A program made the translations under genes and the position numbers. Under the pieces are notes generated by a model that saw only the letters and a program-made list of their open reading frames with translations, was not told the origin of the DNA and did not search any database. Shown here piece by piece: positions 1 to 9,187 of a stretch of DNA of 64,000 bases (positions are counted from its first letter, which is position 1; the number at the start of each line of letters is the position of its first letter). The stretch is from Aquiflexum balticum DSM 16537. Its GTDB lineage: Bacteria; Bacteroidota; Bacteroidia; Cytophagales; Cyclobacteriaceae. The stretch lies in contig NZ_LT838813.1 in NCBI RefSeq assembly GCF_900176595.1, positions 4,420,001 through 4,484,000 of the forward strand, read 5' to 3'.

Positions 1-864
1 CTCATCCAATATGATTCCATCCATGGCAAATATCCATTCCCTATTACTGTCCAAGAAGGCAACCTAAAGGCAAAAGGACAAACAATTAAAATTTTCGCTG
101 AAAAAGACCCTGAAAAAATACCGTGGGGTGATTTGGATATTGATATTGTCCTGGAATCTACGGGAAGATTCACCGAAAGGGAACTTGCAGAAGCTCATAT
201 TAAAGCCGGGGCAAAAAAGGTTATCATCACCGCGCCATCCAAGGATAAAGAAGTTCCTACAGTTGTATTGGGAGTCAATGATGAAATCCTCAAAGAGGAA
301 CATGATATTATCTCCAATGCTTCCTGCACGACAAACTGTCTCGCCCCAATGCTGAAAATCATGGAAGAGCATTTTGGGATTGAAAAGGGATTTATGTCCA
401 CTGTACACTCCTACACCAACGACCAAAATCTTCATGATGCACCACACAGGGATCTGAGAAGGGCAAGGGCTGCGGCATATTCCATTATACCGACTACCAC
501 CAATGCTGCCAAAGCGATGGAATTGGTACTCCCGCATCTTAAGGGTAAAATTGAAGCCTCTGCTATGCGGGTACCTGTTCCTGATGGATCTCTGACAGAT
601 TTGATCTTATTGTTGAAAAAGGAAACTAGTACTGAGGAAGTCAATGCCATTTTCAAAAATGAATCACAAACTTCCCTGAAAGGCATTGTGGAATATATTG
701 AAGCCCCGATTGTTTCCATAGACATAATAGGAAATCCCCATTCCTGCATTTTTGATGCGGGATTGACATCGGCAAAAGGAAATCTTGTTAAGATTGTAGG
801 TTGGTATGACAATGAAGCGGGTTATTCCAACCGGCTTGTCGATTTAATTCAAAAAATAACTTAG
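1..864 (+). CDS. gap: Type I glyceraldehyde-3-phosphate dehydrogenase, 5' end missing
   Basis: This is a glycolytic and gluconeogenic enzyme that oxidises and phosphorylates glyceraldehyde 3-phosphate with NAD. The frame is open from base 1, so about the first 45 residues lie outside the window; the Met at 133 is internal. The catalytic motif SNASCTTNCLAP is at 316-351, with the active-site Cys in the SCTTN core. The usual T-x-D-Q-N-L-H-D stretch and the C-terminal WYDNEAGYSNR motif follow. Nothing is odd within the visible part. The gene converges on the HPt gene after only 7 bases. Confidence 0.97.
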   Translation, partial: LIQYDSIHGKYPFPITVQEGNLKAKGQTIKIFAEKDPEKIPWGDLDIDIVLESTGRFTERELAEAHIKAGAKKVIITAPSKDKEVPTVVLGVNDEILKEEHDIISNASCTTNCLAPMLKIMEEHFGIEKGFMSTVHSYTNDQNLHDAPHRDLRRARAAAYSIIPTTTNAAKAMELVLPHLKGKIEASAMRVPVPDGSLTDLILLLKKETSTEEVNAIFKNESQTSLKGIVEYIEAPIVSIDIIGNPHSCIFDAGLTSAKGNLVKIVGWYDNEAGYSNRLVDLIQKIT

Positions 865-871
865 GGAGTAT

Positions 872-1240
872 TTAGGGCTTTTCTTCTAAATCCAAGCCAA
901 CATTAACTTGATCAATGGCCTCCTGCACAGCATCTAAGAAGGCATCAAGATGTTCCATAAAATCCTGTTCAAAACCCTTCTCAGTCAGGATTTCTTTGCC
1001 TTCCTGAATGATTCCATCCAATCTTTTTATTTCAAACAAAGCCAAAGCAGGCTTGACCTTATGTCTGATTTGAGAGAGGATTTCAATATCTTTTAATTCC
1101 GCACCTTCCAAATACTTCTCTTTCAGTTCGGTCAATGACTTGTATAGGGCACTGACAAGTTCTGCCTTAAATTCAGCATCACCTTCAGCCATTTCATCAA
1201 TCCTATCAAAATTGATCGGGGGGGTATTAAGCATATTCAT
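872..1240 (-). CDS. Hpt-domain (histidine phosphotransfer) protein
   Basis: A 122-residue, all-helical acidic protein that fits a free-standing HPt module passing phosphate between a hybrid kinase and a response regulator. The key site is His60 in the motif IRHKVKPAL, which corresponds to the HPt H-x-L-K-G pattern but with K-P in place of K-G. No kinase or receiver domain is attached and none lies next to it. The start overlaps the end of the flavoprotein gene by 14 bases, so the two are probably co-transcribed. Family assignment rests on the helical pattern and the His motif alone. Confidence 0.7.
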   Translation of the reverse strand: MNMLNTPPINFDRIDEMAEGDAEFKAELVSALYKSLTELKEKYLEGAELKDIEILSQIRHKVKPALALFEIKRLDGIIQEGKEILTEKGFEQDFMEHLDAFLDAVQEAIDQVNVGLDLEEKP

Positions 1241-2459
1241 TTATTTGATTTGCACTTCTTCCAGCTAAATATCCGGTACTCCAAGCAGCCTGAAAATTAA
1301 ATCCACCTGTAATCCCATCGATATTCATAACTTCTCCAGCAAAAAACAAACCGTCAATAAGTCTGCTCTGCATGGTCTCAGGATCAACCTCATTCAATTC
1401 TACCCCTCCTGCTGTCACAAACTCTTCCTTGAACGTAGTCTTGCCCTTAACGCGGACAATATAGCAAAAAAGATTTTGAACTAGTTTATGGAAGTGTTTT
1501 TTTGGGAGATTTTGCCAAATAATCTCATTTTCGACCCCTGATTTTTCCGAAATATGTTCCCAAAGCCTTGCTGGTAAGGAAAATAGCGGATTGGTCATCA
1601 CTTTCTTTTTGGGGTGGGCATTTCTAAAATCATTGAGCTTTTGTATAATATCTTCCTCACTTTTTAGTGACGCATCCCAACGGATATGTGCGTTGGCATT
1701 ATAATTTTTTTCAAAAAGCCATTGCGCACCGAAAGCCGAAAGCTTTAAAATTGCCGGTCCGCTGACACCCCAATGGGTAATCAACAAAGGTCCTCTGTAA
1801 GCCAATTTGGTTCCCTCAAGTCTCACAAAAGCATCAGGAACAGAATTTCCCATCAACTTTTTGATCGGCTCGTCAGGGGTATTAAAAGTAAAAAGTGATG
1901 GAATCGGTGGTGAAATGGTATGTCCAAGTTTTTTAATAAAATTGAATCCATCAATTTTGGGACTTCCGCCTGCACATACAATTACTTTATCGAAAAGCAG
2001 TTCATCATTTTTTGAAAGTACTCTGAATTTTCCATTTGTTTTTTGAATTTCTATAACTGAATAATTATAGACCAGCTTTATTTTATTTTTGTTAGCCTGA
2101 GATTCCAAAGCGTCAATAATAGACTGTGAATCATCTGAGACAGGAAACATCCTTCCATCAGCTTCTGTTTTTAATTGCACTCCCCTTGATTCAAACCAAG
2201 CTATGGTATCTCTAACTGAGAAATGCTTGAAGACTTTTCTTAAAAATTTTTCCCCTCTCGGATAATTTTTGGTCAATTGAGACAATTCAAGCGCATGATG
2301 GGTCACATTGCACCTGCCACCTCCTGAAATCTTTACTTTTGATAAAGATTTGGAGGTTTTTTCAAGAATGGTTACTTCTGCTCCTTTTTCAGCAGCATGT
2401 ATTGCAGCAAAATATCCCGCAGCGCCGGCACCTATGACTCCTATCGAAATTTTATCCAC
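1227..2459 (-). CDS. NAD(P)/FAD-dependent oxidoreductase, HI0933/BaiN family
   Basis: A flavoprotein of 410 residues, the usual size of the YhiN/HI0933/BaiN family. Residues 8-13 carry the Rossmann motif GAGAAG. The family-specific SGGGRCNVTH lies near residue 46, and the C-terminal FAD-binding ITGGFNFQAAWSTG lies near 385. The physiological substrate of most members is unknown; BaiN is linked to bile-acid dehydroxylation, which should not be assumed here. It starts 3 bases after the HerA-like gene ends and overlaps the HPt gene, so HerA-like, flavoprotein and HPt form a compact operon. Confidence 0.9.
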   Translation of the reverse strand: MDKISIGVIGAGAAGYFAAIHAAEKGAEVTILEKTSKSLSKVKISGGGRCNVTHHALELSQLTKNYPRGEKFLRKVFKHFSVRDTIAWFESRGVQLKTEADGRMFPVSDDSQSIIDALESQANKNKIKLVYNYSVIEIQKTNGKFRVLSKNDELLFDKVIVCAGGSPKIDGFNFIKKLGHTISPPIPSLFTFNTPDEPIKKLMGNSVPDAFVRLEGTKLAYRGPLLITHWGVSGPAILKLSAFGAQWLFEKNYNANAHIRWDASLKSEEDIIQKLNDFRNAHPKKKVMTNPLFSLPARLWEHISEKSGVENEIIWQNLPKKHFHKLVQNLFCYIVRVKGKTTFKEEFVTAGGVELNEVDPETMQSRLIDGLFFAGEVMNIDGITGGFNFQAAWSTGYLAGRSANQINEYA

Positions 2460-2462
2460 AAA

Positions 2463-4010
2463 TCATCTCCTTTTCTTTCCGGATATAGAGCCCATAATCC
2501 CTCTTGTCAATTCTCTGAAAATCGTCCTTCCGATTTGTCTTACCATGGTATTCTTACTCAGGTCATCAAAGATACTGGTTTCCTTTGGCGTACGGTTTTG
2601 GGTCCGCCCATTTCCTCCGGAAGTTGATTGCCCTTGACCTTGGGATGCTTCTTCCTCTGCTTTTGTTATTTTCTGTTCCAAAATTTCAAACGCACTATTC
2701 CTATCCATAGTGACATTGTACTTTTTGACCAATGAAGATTGAGAAACCAACTGATCTATTTCATCTTGGCTTAGTATATCCATTCTGGAAATCGGTGCTC
2801 GCAATAAGGTATGTGCCAAAGGTGTGGGAATTCCTTTTTCATTCAGAACTGTAACCAATGCTTCACCGATACCCATCGCAGTCAAAACTTCTGAGGTTTT
2901 GTAAAAAGTGGACAATGGATAATTCTCAGCTGTTTTGGTGATGGCTTTACGGTCTTTGGCTGTAAAGGCCCTCAGAGAATGCTGTATTTTCAATCCCAAT
3001 TGGCCTAGTACATTATCAGGGACATCTGTAGGAGTCTGTGTACAGAAAAAAACCCCGACACCCTTGGATCTGATCAATTTAACTATGGCTTCTATTTTAT
3101 CTATCAGGTCTTTGGATGCATTGGAGAATACCAAATGAGCTTCATCTATGAATAGACATAATTTGGGTTTGTCGGAGTCTCCCTGCTCAGGAAATGTCTC
3201 GTAGATTTCAGATAACAAGCTGAGCATAAAGGTAGAAAACAGTTTAGGCCTGTTTTGAATATCAGTCAAACGGATGATTGAGACCATGCCCTTACCGTCA
3301 ACTGTCCGCACAAAATCATCAACTTCGAATGAAAGTTCCCCGAAGAAATTTTCCGCCCCCTGCTGCTCCAGCTCAATGATTTTGCGCATAATCGTGTTGA
3401 CCGTCGCAGAGGATACTGCACCAAATTCCTTTGTAATCTCAGCCTTTCCTTCGTTGATAATATATTGAAGCACCTTTTTAAGGTCCTTTAAATCCAAAAG
3501 GGGAAGATGATGGGTATCGCAATACCTGAATACCAAAGCAATGACGCCTCTTTGCGTATCGTTCAGTTCCAATATCTGGGAAATCAAGACAGGTCCAAAT
3601 TCAGAAACAGTGGCTTTCAATTTCACCCCTTTTTCATTGCTGATAGACATCAATTCAACAGGTAAACTTTCAGGCTGATAGTCCACCCCTATCAAACCAC
3701 TTCTTTTTTCAATATGTGAATTCAATGTCCCGGGCTTTGCCATTCCTGATAAATCCCCTTTTAAGTCCATCAGAACAACAGGAACCCCATTCAGAGAAAG
3801 CTGCTCTGCAATGACCTGTAAGGTTTTGGTCTTTCCGGTACCTGTAGCTCCTGCAATCAAACCATGGCGGTTAAAAGTTTTTAAGGGAACTTTGACTTGT
3901 GCCATTGGTATGGGTTCATTTTCAAGAATACCCGTACCAAGAATAATGGAATCACCTTTGAATGTGTAGCCCAATTCAATATGCTGTTTGAATTCTTCAG
4001 ATTTGCTCAT
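2463..4010 (-). CDS. HerA-like ATPase, DUF853 family
   Basis: A 515-residue P-loop ATPase of the HerA/FtsK superfamily (DUF853). Walker A is GATGTGKT at residues 54-61. Walker B is LCLFIDEAH near residue 287, followed by an S-K-G-V-G-V-F-F-C-T-Q-T-P sensor-like strand. The C-terminus is Gln/Ser/Gly rich and then basic. Family members are thought to be DNA-translocating hexamers, but the cellular role of this clade is not established. No NurA-type nuclease is adjacent. The downstream flavoprotein gene starts 3 bases later. Confidence 0.9.
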   Translation of the reverse strand: MSKSEEFKQHIELGYTFKGDSIILGTGILENEPIPMAQVKVPLKTFNRHGLIAGATGTGKTKTLQVIAEQLSLNGVPVVLMDLKGDLSGMAKPGTLNSHIEKRSGLIGVDYQPESLPVELMSISNEKGVKLKATVSEFGPVLISQILELNDTQRGVIALVFRYCDTHHLPLLDLKDLKKVLQYIINEGKAEITKEFGAVSSATVNTIMRKIIELEQQGAENFFGELSFEVDDFVRTVDGKGMVSIIRLTDIQNRPKLFSTFMLSLLSEIYETFPEQGDSDKPKLCLFIDEAHLVFSNASKDLIDKIEAIVKLIRSKGVGVFFCTQTPTDVPDNVLGQLGLKIQHSLRAFTAKDRKAITKTAENYPLSTFYKTSEVLTAMGIGEALVTVLNEKGIPTPLAHTLLRAPISRMDILSQDEIDQLVSQSSLVKKYNVTMDRNSAFEILEQKITKAEEEASQGQGQSTSGGNGRTQNRTPKETSIFDDLSKNTMVRQIGRTIFRELTRGIMGSISGKKRR

Positions 4011-4050
4011 AATAAAAATTGAAAATTGAAATTTTAACTCAGCGAAAATA

Positions 4051-4089
4051 AAAAAACCTGAACACAGTTTGGAAGTATTCAGGTTTTTT
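4051..4089 (-). terminator. Bidirectional rho-independent terminator
   Basis: A 12-bp perfect stem, AAAAAACCTGAA pairing with TTCAGGTTTTTT, encloses a 15-base loop. It has A and T runs on its two sides, so it can work in either direction. It sits just downstream of the DUF4332 gene and upstream of the HerA-like gene, separating the two minus-strand units. Confidence 0.85.
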
Positions 4090-4108
4090 GTGAAAAAAAG
4101 GATTGCCT

Positions 4109-4516
4109 TTAATGCGTTACAACAGGTTCAAGGTGTTTGGCATAATTGATAAAATCTTCTATTTGGGATAATGCCGGTACTACCCTGGTCAATTTTTTTG
4201 CTTCATTTGTTTCAACAAGGGCTTTGTGAAGATTTTCAGGGTTTCTGGTTCTGAGCTCTTTTACAGTATCGACTCCTGCAGCTTTGAGTAACTCGGCAAA
4301 CTGACTTGCTATTCCGTTCACTCTAAAAAGGTCAGCCATATTGACCCAATCCAGGATTACTCCTTCCCCAATGCCACTTGCTTCCGCTATTTCTTTTCTT
4401 CCTTTCTTGCTAGCTCCTTTTTCAAGAAGTGCTTCGACTGTTGCGATTCCGGCTTTTGCCAGTTTTTCTTTGTGTGCAGGGCCTATACCCTCAATCATGG
4501 TGATTGTTTTTGACAT
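4109..4516 (-). CDS. DUF4332 helix-hairpin-helix protein
   Basis: A 135-residue cytoplasmic protein with two helix-hairpin-helix-like segments. The first is IEGIGPAHKEKLAKAGI at residues 8-24, and a second lies around 60-100. This is the DUF4332 pattern, related to the HhH domains of DNA-binding and ribosomal proteins. No enzymatic motif is seen. It is followed by a strong terminator, and the small gene upstream on the same strand is 25 bases away, so they may be transcribed together. Nucleic-acid binding is an inference from the fold. Confidence 0.85.
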   Translation of the reverse strand: MSKTITMIEGIGPAHKEKLAKAGIATVEALLEKGASKKGRKEIAEASGIGEGVILDWVNMADLFRVNGIASQFAELLKAAGVDTVKELRTRNPENLHKALVETNEAKKLTRVVPALSQIEDFINYAKHLEPVVTH

Positions 4517-4541
4517 AATTATAAAATTTAGGTTATCAAGT

Positions 4542-4994
4542 TTATTTAAATAAGTTTCCTAGTCCTCCTTTAAGTAAATCTCCGGCTTTATCTGCCAAAG
4601 AACCTCCTGCGCCTTGGCTGATCATTTTTATTAGGTCTGATTTATCAAAGGCGCCGGATTTACTACCGGAAATAGCTGAAATGATTTTGGGCAAAACAAA
4701 GTTACTGATCTGCGTCGCAGTTTGAAGTGAAACTCCCAATTTGGAAATATAACTACTGCTTAGATCTCCCAGCATATTTTGAAACATGGGGGAACTTTGT
4801 GTCCCTGAACCCATATTCAGCATTTTCAGTATACCATCCATATTGCCAGAGGCAGCCTCTTTGCCAAAGGAAGAAAGTAAACTGTCTTTTGTAAGGTTCA
4901 TAGCATTTTTGGCCTGATCCTGCCCCAATCCGAATTGGTCTGTTAATCCAGAAACCAAATCACTTGAGGTTTTATTAAGAATTTCTTGAATCAT
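4542..4994 (-). CDS. Hypothetical Gly/Ser-rich small protein
   Basis: A protein of 150 residues with no signal peptide, rich in Ser, Gly, Leu and Lys, with repeated amphipathic helices (for example near 60-110) and a Gly-rich C-terminus. The pattern recalls DUF937/DUF2780-type bacterial proteins, but I cannot assign it to either with confidence. It precedes the DUF4332 gene by 25 bases on the same strand. The ATG at 4994 follows an AT-rich leader with no clear ribosome binding site, as is normal in this phylum. Confidence 0.7.
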   Translation of the reverse strand: MIQEILNKTSSDLVSGLTDQFGLGQDQAKNAMNLTKDSLLSSFGKEAASGNMDGILKMLNMGSGTQSSPMFQNMLGDLSSSYISKLGVSLQTATQISNFVLPKIISAISGSKSGAFDKSDLIKMISQGAGGSLADKAGDLLKGGLGNLFK

Positions 4995-5220
4995 ATTGAC
5001 ATAAATAAAAAGAGAAATAAAAATTAATTTTTGGAACTAAATTGACCTTTTCCAAAATAAGTTAATTTGATTTTAAATTACAATTAGATTAAAACTTTAA
5101 AGTTGATAGTTAAAGATTATTTAAGAAAAAAGATGGAAATAGGCACTTTGATTCTTTGCCATTGTTTTATTAATTAAAGGTATTTACTTTGCCATAGATA
5201 AAAACCCTATAAATAGCTTA

Positions 5221-5985
5221 ATGATTGATTGTAGTCTAAAAAACCCCGTATTATCCTTTTCAAAAATTTTTCTTTTAGGCTGTCTATTATTTCTGTTTGG
5301 CTTTCAAAGTTATTCACAAGTAAAACCATCTCTTGGCGGATCTTCCCGACTGATGAACAGTGCTTTGGCCGAAATGGAAAAGGGTGATTTTGAAAGGGCC
5401 AATGCATATTTCAGGCAAATCATTGAAAGCAACCTTCCCATACCTTCTGAAATGCCCTATTTTTTTGCTGAAACTTTGTTCCAGTTAGGTCAATTTGATA
5501 ACAGTTCAAGTTTCCTTGAAAAATATCTGGAAATCAATGGATACCAAGGCGACAATTATGAGCAGGCAAAAATCCTTCAGCAGAAATTAAAAAACCATCT
5601 GGACGAAATTTCAAATTGCAAATTCTGTGATTTTAGAGGATATCGCTATAATGGCTGTCCAACTTGTAATGGAAATAGAATATTGGAACAATCCTGTTCT
5701 TTTTGTAAAGCCAAAGGAGCGGTGGGATGTATTAAATGCATGGGAAAAGGATTGGTGACCAAAAAAAATATTTTTAATATAATCGAATATCATGAATGTG
5801 ATAAATGTGGCGGAGATGGAAGGCTTGATTGTCCAAGATGTAATGGTTCATTGGTCGAAGTTTCTGACTGTAGAACCTGTAGAGGTCAGGGTAGATTGAT
5901 TTCCGAAGAAATATGCAACCATCAAGCTGAACCCAGAAATATGTCCCAAAAATTTGAACGATTAAGGCATCTCGCAGGACATTGA
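5221..5985 (+). CDS. Secreted protein with seven CXXC zinc-finger motifs (DnaJ-type cysteine-rich region)
   Basis: A 254-residue exported protein. Residues 15-33 form a hydrophobic signal peptide ending S-Y-S-Q. Residues 45-125 look like TPR-type helical repeats. Residues 133-220 hold seven CXXC motifs (133, 146, 159, 170, 193, 204, 217), several in the full C-x-x-C-x-G-x-G form of the DnaJ zinc-binding region. There is no J domain and no substrate-binding domain, so it is not DnaJ. A role in envelope protein folding or redox is a guess. A near-match to the -7 promoter motif lies at about 5176-5183. Confidence 0.85.
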   Translation: MIDCSLKNPVLSFSKIFLLGCLLFLFGFQSYSQVKPSLGGSSRLMNSALAEMEKGDFERANAYFRQIIESNLPIPSEMPYFFAETLFQLGQFDNSSSFLEKYLEINGYQGDNYEQAKILQQKLKNHLDEISNCKFCDFRGYRYNGCPTCNGNRILEQSCSFCKAKGAVGCIKCMGKGLVTKKNIFNIIEYHECDKCGGDGRLDCPRCNGSLVEVSDCRTCRGQGRLISEEICNHQAEPRNMSQKFERLRHLAGH

Positions 5986-6000
5986 GGGGCAAGGTTGATT

Positions 6001-6109
6001 TATTTTAGACTTTAGATTTCAGATGTTAGATTTAGATCGGAATTCAATGTGGCGGAATGAAAGATTTCGAAATCTTATGTCCTGAGTCTTGTGTCTTACA
6101 TCTCAAATC
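6001..6109. repeat. Low-complexity spacer built from TTAGATTT/AAATCTTA-like units
   Basis: The gap between the zinc-finger gene and the convergent TPR gene contains repeated variants of TAGATTT on the left and AAATCTTA on the right. They form a loose inverted arrangement. A similar stretch lies at 42340-42385. It has no coding potential and looks like a genome-wide spacer repeat. Confidence 0.5.
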
Positions 6110-6715
6110 TTACTTACAATACTTATCACTGGCCTCCTGAGCAATAGCAACATTCAACCTGATAGCCAGACTGATATCTTCGCATCCTGATTTTTTCTTA
6201 TCCGTAGCAATTTTCAACATTCCCCTATAATAATAGGCTTGCCCGAAGTCTTTATCCATTTTAATAGCTGCACTGTATTCTCTCAGGGCTTCCTGTGTAT
6301 TTCCTATTTGGTGCAATGCCCGGCCTTTCATAAAATAAGCCATTGCAGGAGCACCGGGAATTTCCACAGCGTAATCTGCATATAAAAGGGCGGAACTATG
6401 GTTTTTCTGTTTTTGATAAATATTAGAAAGGCTCAACAACACCTGAATGTTTTTTGAATCCTGATCCAAAGCTGCCAGAAAATCCTTTTCTGCATTTTTG
6501 AATTCACCTAATTCTTCATAAGATCTGCCTCGATTGTAAAGGGCCTTTACATTCTTCGGTTTCGATGCTAAAAAACTGTTGTAAGCAGAAATCGCTTCTT
6601 TATATTTACCTTCATTGAACAGTTCATCACCTTTGTTGGACCCTCCTTGTGAACAGGCACCAAGCATAAAAACTATACCGATAAGGGCGGCAAATACCCA
6701 ATTCCAAATTCTCAT
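6110..6715 (-). CDS. TPR-repeat lipoprotein
   Basis: A 201-residue protein with a lipoprotein signal: a hydrophobic stretch at 6-20, then Cys21 in LGAC. It continues with about four TPR units from residue 29 to 185 (patterns such as LFNEGKYKEAISAYNSF and ALYNRGRSYEELG). It should sit on the periplasmic face of a membrane as a protein-protein interaction scaffold; no enzymatic part is seen. It follows the dapD gene by 18 bases on the same strand and is probably co-transcribed with it. Confidence 0.9.
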   Translation of the reverse strand: MRIWNWVFAALIGIVFMLGACSQGGSNKGDELFNEGKYKEAISAYNSFLASKPKNVKALYNRGRSYEELGEFKNAEKDFLAALDQDSKNIQVLLSLSNIYQKQKNHSSALLYADYAVEIPGAPAMAYFMKGRALHQIGNTQEALREYSAAIKMDKDFGQAYYYRGMLKIATDKKKSGCEDISLAIRLNVAIAQEASDKYCK

Positions 6716-6733
6716 TTTTACTTAAATAATGAT

Positions 6734-7552
6734 TTAAACAGCTACATTGTTTTCCCTCAAAGCCTCATTTAAAGAAGTTTTAAGATCAGTGGAAGCTTTT
6801 CTCTGTCCAATAATCAGTGCGCAGGGAACCTGAAATTCACCTGCATTGAATTTTTTGGTAAGGGAACCCGGTATCACCACCGATCTTGAGGGAACAAATC
6901 CTTTATACTCTTTTGGCTCCTTTCCGGTTACATCAATGATCTTTGAACTTGCTGTCAAAGTAACCCCGGCACCTATCACAGCTTGCTTTCCAATTCTAAC
7001 CCCCTCTACGATTATAGCCCTAGAACCAATAAAAGCGCCATCTTCAATAATAACAGGTGCGGCTTGAACAGGTTCAAGAACTCCTCCAATACCAACTCCC
7101 CCACTTAAGTGCACATCTTTTCCAATTTGCGCACATGAACCTACAGTAGCCCATGTATCAACCATCGTGCCACTGTCCACATAAGCACCAATATTGACAT
7201 AAGATGGCATCATCACCACTCCTTTGGCTAAATAGGCCCCATAGCGTGCCACAGCATGAGGAACTACCCTTACTCCCTGCTTTGCATAATTGGATTTCAG
7301 CGCTATTTTATCATGGAATTCAAAGGGACCTACCTCAATAGTCCTCATTTTTTGAATGGGGAAATATAATATAACTGCCTTTTTAACCCATTCATTAACT
7401 TGCCATGAACCATCGGATAAAGGTTCAGCAACCCTTAATCTACCGCTGTCCAATTCCGCTATTACGGTTTTGATAGCAATTTCGACATCCTTTTCATTTA
7501 ACAATTCCCTGTTTTCCCAGGCATTTTCGATAATCGACTTTAATAATTCCAT
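6734..7552 (-). CDS. dapD: 2,3,4,5-tetrahydropyridine-2,6-dicarboxylate N-succinyltransferase
   Basis: Lysine/diaminopimelate biosynthesis enzyme that transfers succinyl from succinyl-CoA to tetrahydrodipicolinate. Its 272 residues match the family length. The central half is a left-handed beta-helix with hexapeptide repeats (for example the stretch VNIGAYVDSGTMVDTW and the IGSRAIIVEGVRIG region). The C-terminus runs PCALIIGQRKASTDLK as in other DapD proteins. It is divergent from the glycosyltransferase gene with a gap of only about 30 bases. Confidence 0.97.
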   Translation of the reverse strand: MELLKSIIENAWENRELLNEKDVEIAIKTVIAELDSGRLRVAEPLSDGSWQVNEWVKKAVILYFPIQKMRTIEVGPFEFHDKIALKSNYAKQGVRVVPHAVARYGAYLAKGVVMMPSYVNIGAYVDSGTMVDTWATVGSCAQIGKDVHLSGGVGIGGVLEPVQAAPVIIEDGAFIGSRAIIVEGVRIGKQAVIGAGVTLTASSKIIDVTGKEPKEYKGFVPSRSVVIPGSLTKKFNAGEFQVPCALIIGQRKASTDLKTSLNEALRENNVAV

Positions 7553-7582
7553 ATTTTTGACCCAAAGAATTTAAAATTGTTC

Positions 7583-8704
7583 ATGCAGCTTTCCAAAATC
7601 ACCATCGCCTCAGTGCTCAAACCTGTCAAAGACACTAGGGCTTATTACAGGTTTGGACTTTCATTGCGTGAAACAAATAAATACAAGATTAACATCATAG
7701 GATTTTCAACAAAAAAAGAATCTTCCGATAAATTTATCAATTTCATAAGCCTCTATTCAAAAGAGAGAAATAACTATTCAAGGATATTTTTAAACCTGAA
7801 GTTGATAAAATTGCTTTTTCAAGATAAACCTAAAGTTCTGATTGTTTCCACTTTTGAACTTCTACCAGCAGCGGTTTTCAGTAAATTTTTTCTTGGTTTT
7901 AAATTGATTTATGACGTTCAGGAAAATTATAGTCTAAACATAAGTCAAAACAAAACTCTTTCCGGATTCAAAAAAGATGCTGCTTTGATACTGATAAATT
8001 TTATTGAACTTGGTTCAAGGTATTTTGTGGATCACTTTTTTTTCGCAGAACGCTGCTACAGGGAAGAATTGAAGAAGTTCAAACCTCATTCAATTTTGGA
8101 AAATAGATTTTATGGCAAATTGAAAGTTAAAGAACCATATTATCTCAATCCTGAAAATACATTGACATTCTTGATGTCAGGAACACTTACAGAAGTCTAT
8201 GGAATTTTGAACGGGATTCAATGGTTTAAAGCGATCCACAGACACTTCCCTAAATCCAGGCTGCTGATAATGGGTCATGTACCATTGGAATCTTTTATGG
8301 AAAATTTATCGGAAGCTGTTTCAGGTTATCCACAGATTCAACTCACTGCTTCAAATACTCCATTGGAGTATGAAAAGATATTGAATGCCTATAATGAAGC
8401 GGATATTATTTTGATGCCTTACCATCAAATCCCAAGCATCAGTCCAAAAATCCCCAGCAAACTTTACGAAAGCCTGGCCCTGGGAAAGCCCTGTTTAATC
8501 AGTCCCAACCAAAAATGGAATCAAATCGTTGCCCAATATCCTGGAGGAATGGAAATTGATTTTTCGGATATGAAAAATTGCAAATCTACTTTTGACCTGT
8601 TTTTGGCTAAAAAGTTTTTTGTCTCTTCTCCGGGAAATGAGGTCCTTTGGAGTAGTCAGGAAACCGAATTTTTAGAAGTCATTGAGCGCCTATCCTGCAA
8701 ATAG
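7583..8704 (+). CDS. GT-B fold glycosyltransferase
   Basis: A protein of 373 residues. I use the ATG at 7583; a TTG two codons earlier is in frame but less likely. The C-terminal half has the GT4-like nucleotide-sugar site: the Rossmann stretch ending in LLIMGHVP near residue 230 and the PSKLYESLALGKPCL motif near residue 292, with the conserved Glu. The N-terminal half is poorly conserved, as is usual for the acceptor domain. The acceptor is unknown and no polysaccharide cluster is adjacent. Confidence 0.85.
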   Translation: MQLSKITIASVLKPVKDTRAYYRFGLSLRETNKYKINIIGFSTKKESSDKFINFISLYSKERNNYSRIFLNLKLIKLLFQDKPKVLIVSTFELLPAAVFSKFFLGFKLIYDVQENYSLNISQNKTLSGFKKDAALILINFIELGSRYFVDHFFFAERCYREELKKFKPHSILENRFYGKLKVKEPYYLNPENTLTFLMSGTLTEVYGILNGIQWFKAIHRHFPKSRLLIMGHVPLESFMENLSEAVSGYPQIQLTASNTPLEYEKILNAYNEADIILMPYHQIPSISPKIPSKLYESLALGKPCLISPNQKWNQIVAQYPGGMEIDFSDMKNCKSTFDLFLAKKFFVSSPGNEVLWSSQETEFLEVIERLSCK

Positions 8705-9111
8705 GGAGATTGAGGCTATATCATTAATTGTCTTTCAAATTTTATTGCCCAATTATAGTATCGGTTTTACAATTAATCCCTTTGTGACTTAGCGTCTTGG
8801 TGGCTAACCTTGTTCAAACTGCCACAAAGATTGGTAATCAATTCTTTTCCATTTGAATTTTCGGATGGTGTTTGTCAGTTGAAAGAATCATCTTTTTAGA
8901 TTTTTCAGATCCGGTTTTATGGTTATTGGTAACTATTTCTATTCCAAATACACCAAAAGTTATCCACCACTCCCCCTTTCCGGAAACTATATTTGAGTAT
9001 TAGGAAACTCCCTGTACTTCCTGAAAACAGAAATTCACAGGGCAAGTATTTACTTTTAAATCATTGTAATATAATGACTTGAAATCATATTTAAATATAC
9101 TTAATTTAATA
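8705..9111. other. Noncoding region upstream of the metalloregulator gene
   Basis: I see no convincing gene here. The stretch near 8780-8830 contains remnants of a repeat with CTTTGTGACTTAGCGTCTTG and a partly inverted GCCACAAAG. The rest is AT-rich spacer leading into the regulator's promoter region. Confidence 0.5.
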
Positions 9112-9127
9112 TTTAGACTTGTCTAAA
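9112..9127. promoter_or_regulatory. 16-bp perfect palindrome, probable DtxR/MntR-family operator
   Basis: TTTAGACTTGTCTAAA has 7-bp perfect arms around a 2-base centre. It is 106 bases upstream of the regulator start. A second site of the same length and same outer TTTAG/CTAAA arms lies at 9188-9203. DtxR-family dimers bind AT-edged palindromes of this type, so autoregulation is inferred. Confidence 0.6.
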
Positions 9128-9187
9128 AAGCAAATCACAATTGATTGAAGGTTATCCACATGTTATTTAGTCTATATTAAATTTTTT

